A DNA stretch of 10,029 bases from an uncultured Oxalobacteraceae bacterium. GTDB lineage: Bacteria; Pseudomonadota; Gammaproteobacteria; Burkholderiales; Burkholderiaceae. The stretch is taken from assembly GCA_946479705.1 (NCBI GenBank), contig CAMLHI010000052.1, positions 1 through 10,029 on the forward strand. The letters run 5' to 3'. Numbering within the stretch: the stretch's first letter is position 1; every line of letters begins with the position of its first letter. A program made the position numbers and the translations under genes. Positions 9,690 to 10,029 of the stretch are shown piece by piece. The notes beneath the pieces are model-generated. The model was not told where the DNA came from. It saw only the letters and a program-made list of their open reading frames with translations, and ran no database searches.

Positions 9690-10029
9690 TTACAGGGAGG
9701 CCAGCCGGTCGGCGAGGATCGCCGACACGCCGATGAAGGCCGGATATTCGGCCGTGATGACGAAGGTCGGCACCTGCGCCAGGTAGCTGACGAAACGCCC
9801 CTTTTGCTCGAAACGCTGACGGAAGGAGGATCGGTCGAAGTGCTCGCCCAGGCGCGGCACAATGCCGCCGCCGATGTACACCCCGCCCTGCGCGCCCAGG
9901 GTGATGGCGAGATTGCCCGCCACCGTGCCAAGCATGCCGCAAAATACGTCGATGGCCTGAACGCACAGCGCACAGTCGCCCGCCAGCGCGCGTGTGGAGA
10001 TGGTGGCGGCGTCGAGCCCTTCATCGGGC
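9690..10029 (-). CDS. glk: Glucokinase, C-terminal part (5' end outside window)
   Basis: Glucokinase phosphorylates glucose to glucose-6-phosphate with ATP in the cytoplasm. The visible 113 residues and stop codon match the C-terminal third of the E. coli-type Glk family. The characteristic block [20 protein letters not shown] followed by PRLGEHF is present. It is followed by [20 protein letters not shown] and a final [16 protein letters not shown]. The frame is open to the right edge, so the start and the N-terminal ATP- and glucose-binding residues are not visible. The protein stops directly after the kinase fold, so it lacks the C-terminal RpiR-type regulator domain found in the fused glucokinase/regulator proteins of some Burkholderia. 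It probably belongs to a separate sugar-metabolism unit upstream of scpB. Confidence 0.93.
   Translation of the reverse strand, partial: PDEGLDAATISTRALAGDCALCVQAIDVFCGMLGTVAGNLAITLGAQGGVYIGGGIVPRLGEHFDRSSFRQRFEQKGRFVSYLAQVPTFVITAEYPAFIGVSAILADRLASL

Overview
This window looks like a conserved housekeeping stretch from a GC-rich betaproteobacterium. Burkholderiales is well supported, and Oxalobacteraceae (the Massilia/Duganella/Janthinobacterium group) is my best guess from the protein sequences. All genes I can support lie on the minus strand, so the biological reading direction runs from high to low coordinates. I see no mobile element, CRISPR array, tRNA, rRNA, phage gene or defence gene.

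Right end (10029 to 9317): the C-terminal third of a glucokinase (glk), then an intergenic stretch of about 370 bases. That stretch holds a candidate promoter, a doubtful 62-codon ORF and the presumed scpB leader.

Middle (9316 to 6556): scpB (SMC-ScpAB condensin subunit) overlaps by 14 bases the start of a very long RluB-family 23S rRNA pseudouridine synthase. This enzyme has disordered extensions on both sides of its catalytic core.

Regulatory gap (6555 to 6298): a hairpin lies behind rluB. Next come a promoter with a perfect TATAAT and 17-base spacing, a leader of about 137 bases, and a compact intrinsic terminator just before rimP. The terminator lies inside the leader, so it looks like an attenuator.

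Left two thirds (6297 to 1): the classic rimP-nusA-infB-rbfA-truB cluster. It encodes a 30S maturation factor, transcription factor NusA, initiation factor IF2, the 30S cold-shock maturation factor RbfA, and the tRNA U55 pseudouridine synthase TruB, which is cut by the window edge. A 14-bp hairpin followed by five U sits between infB and rbfA and probably lowers expression of rbfA-truB relative to infB.

The genes share a theme of transcription, translation and ribosome or tRNA maturation, with chromosome segregation and sugar phosphorylation on the right. I found no clearly undescribed system. The points most worth checking are the two terminator-like elements, the unusual rimP start, and the disordered, poly-Gly RluB tails.
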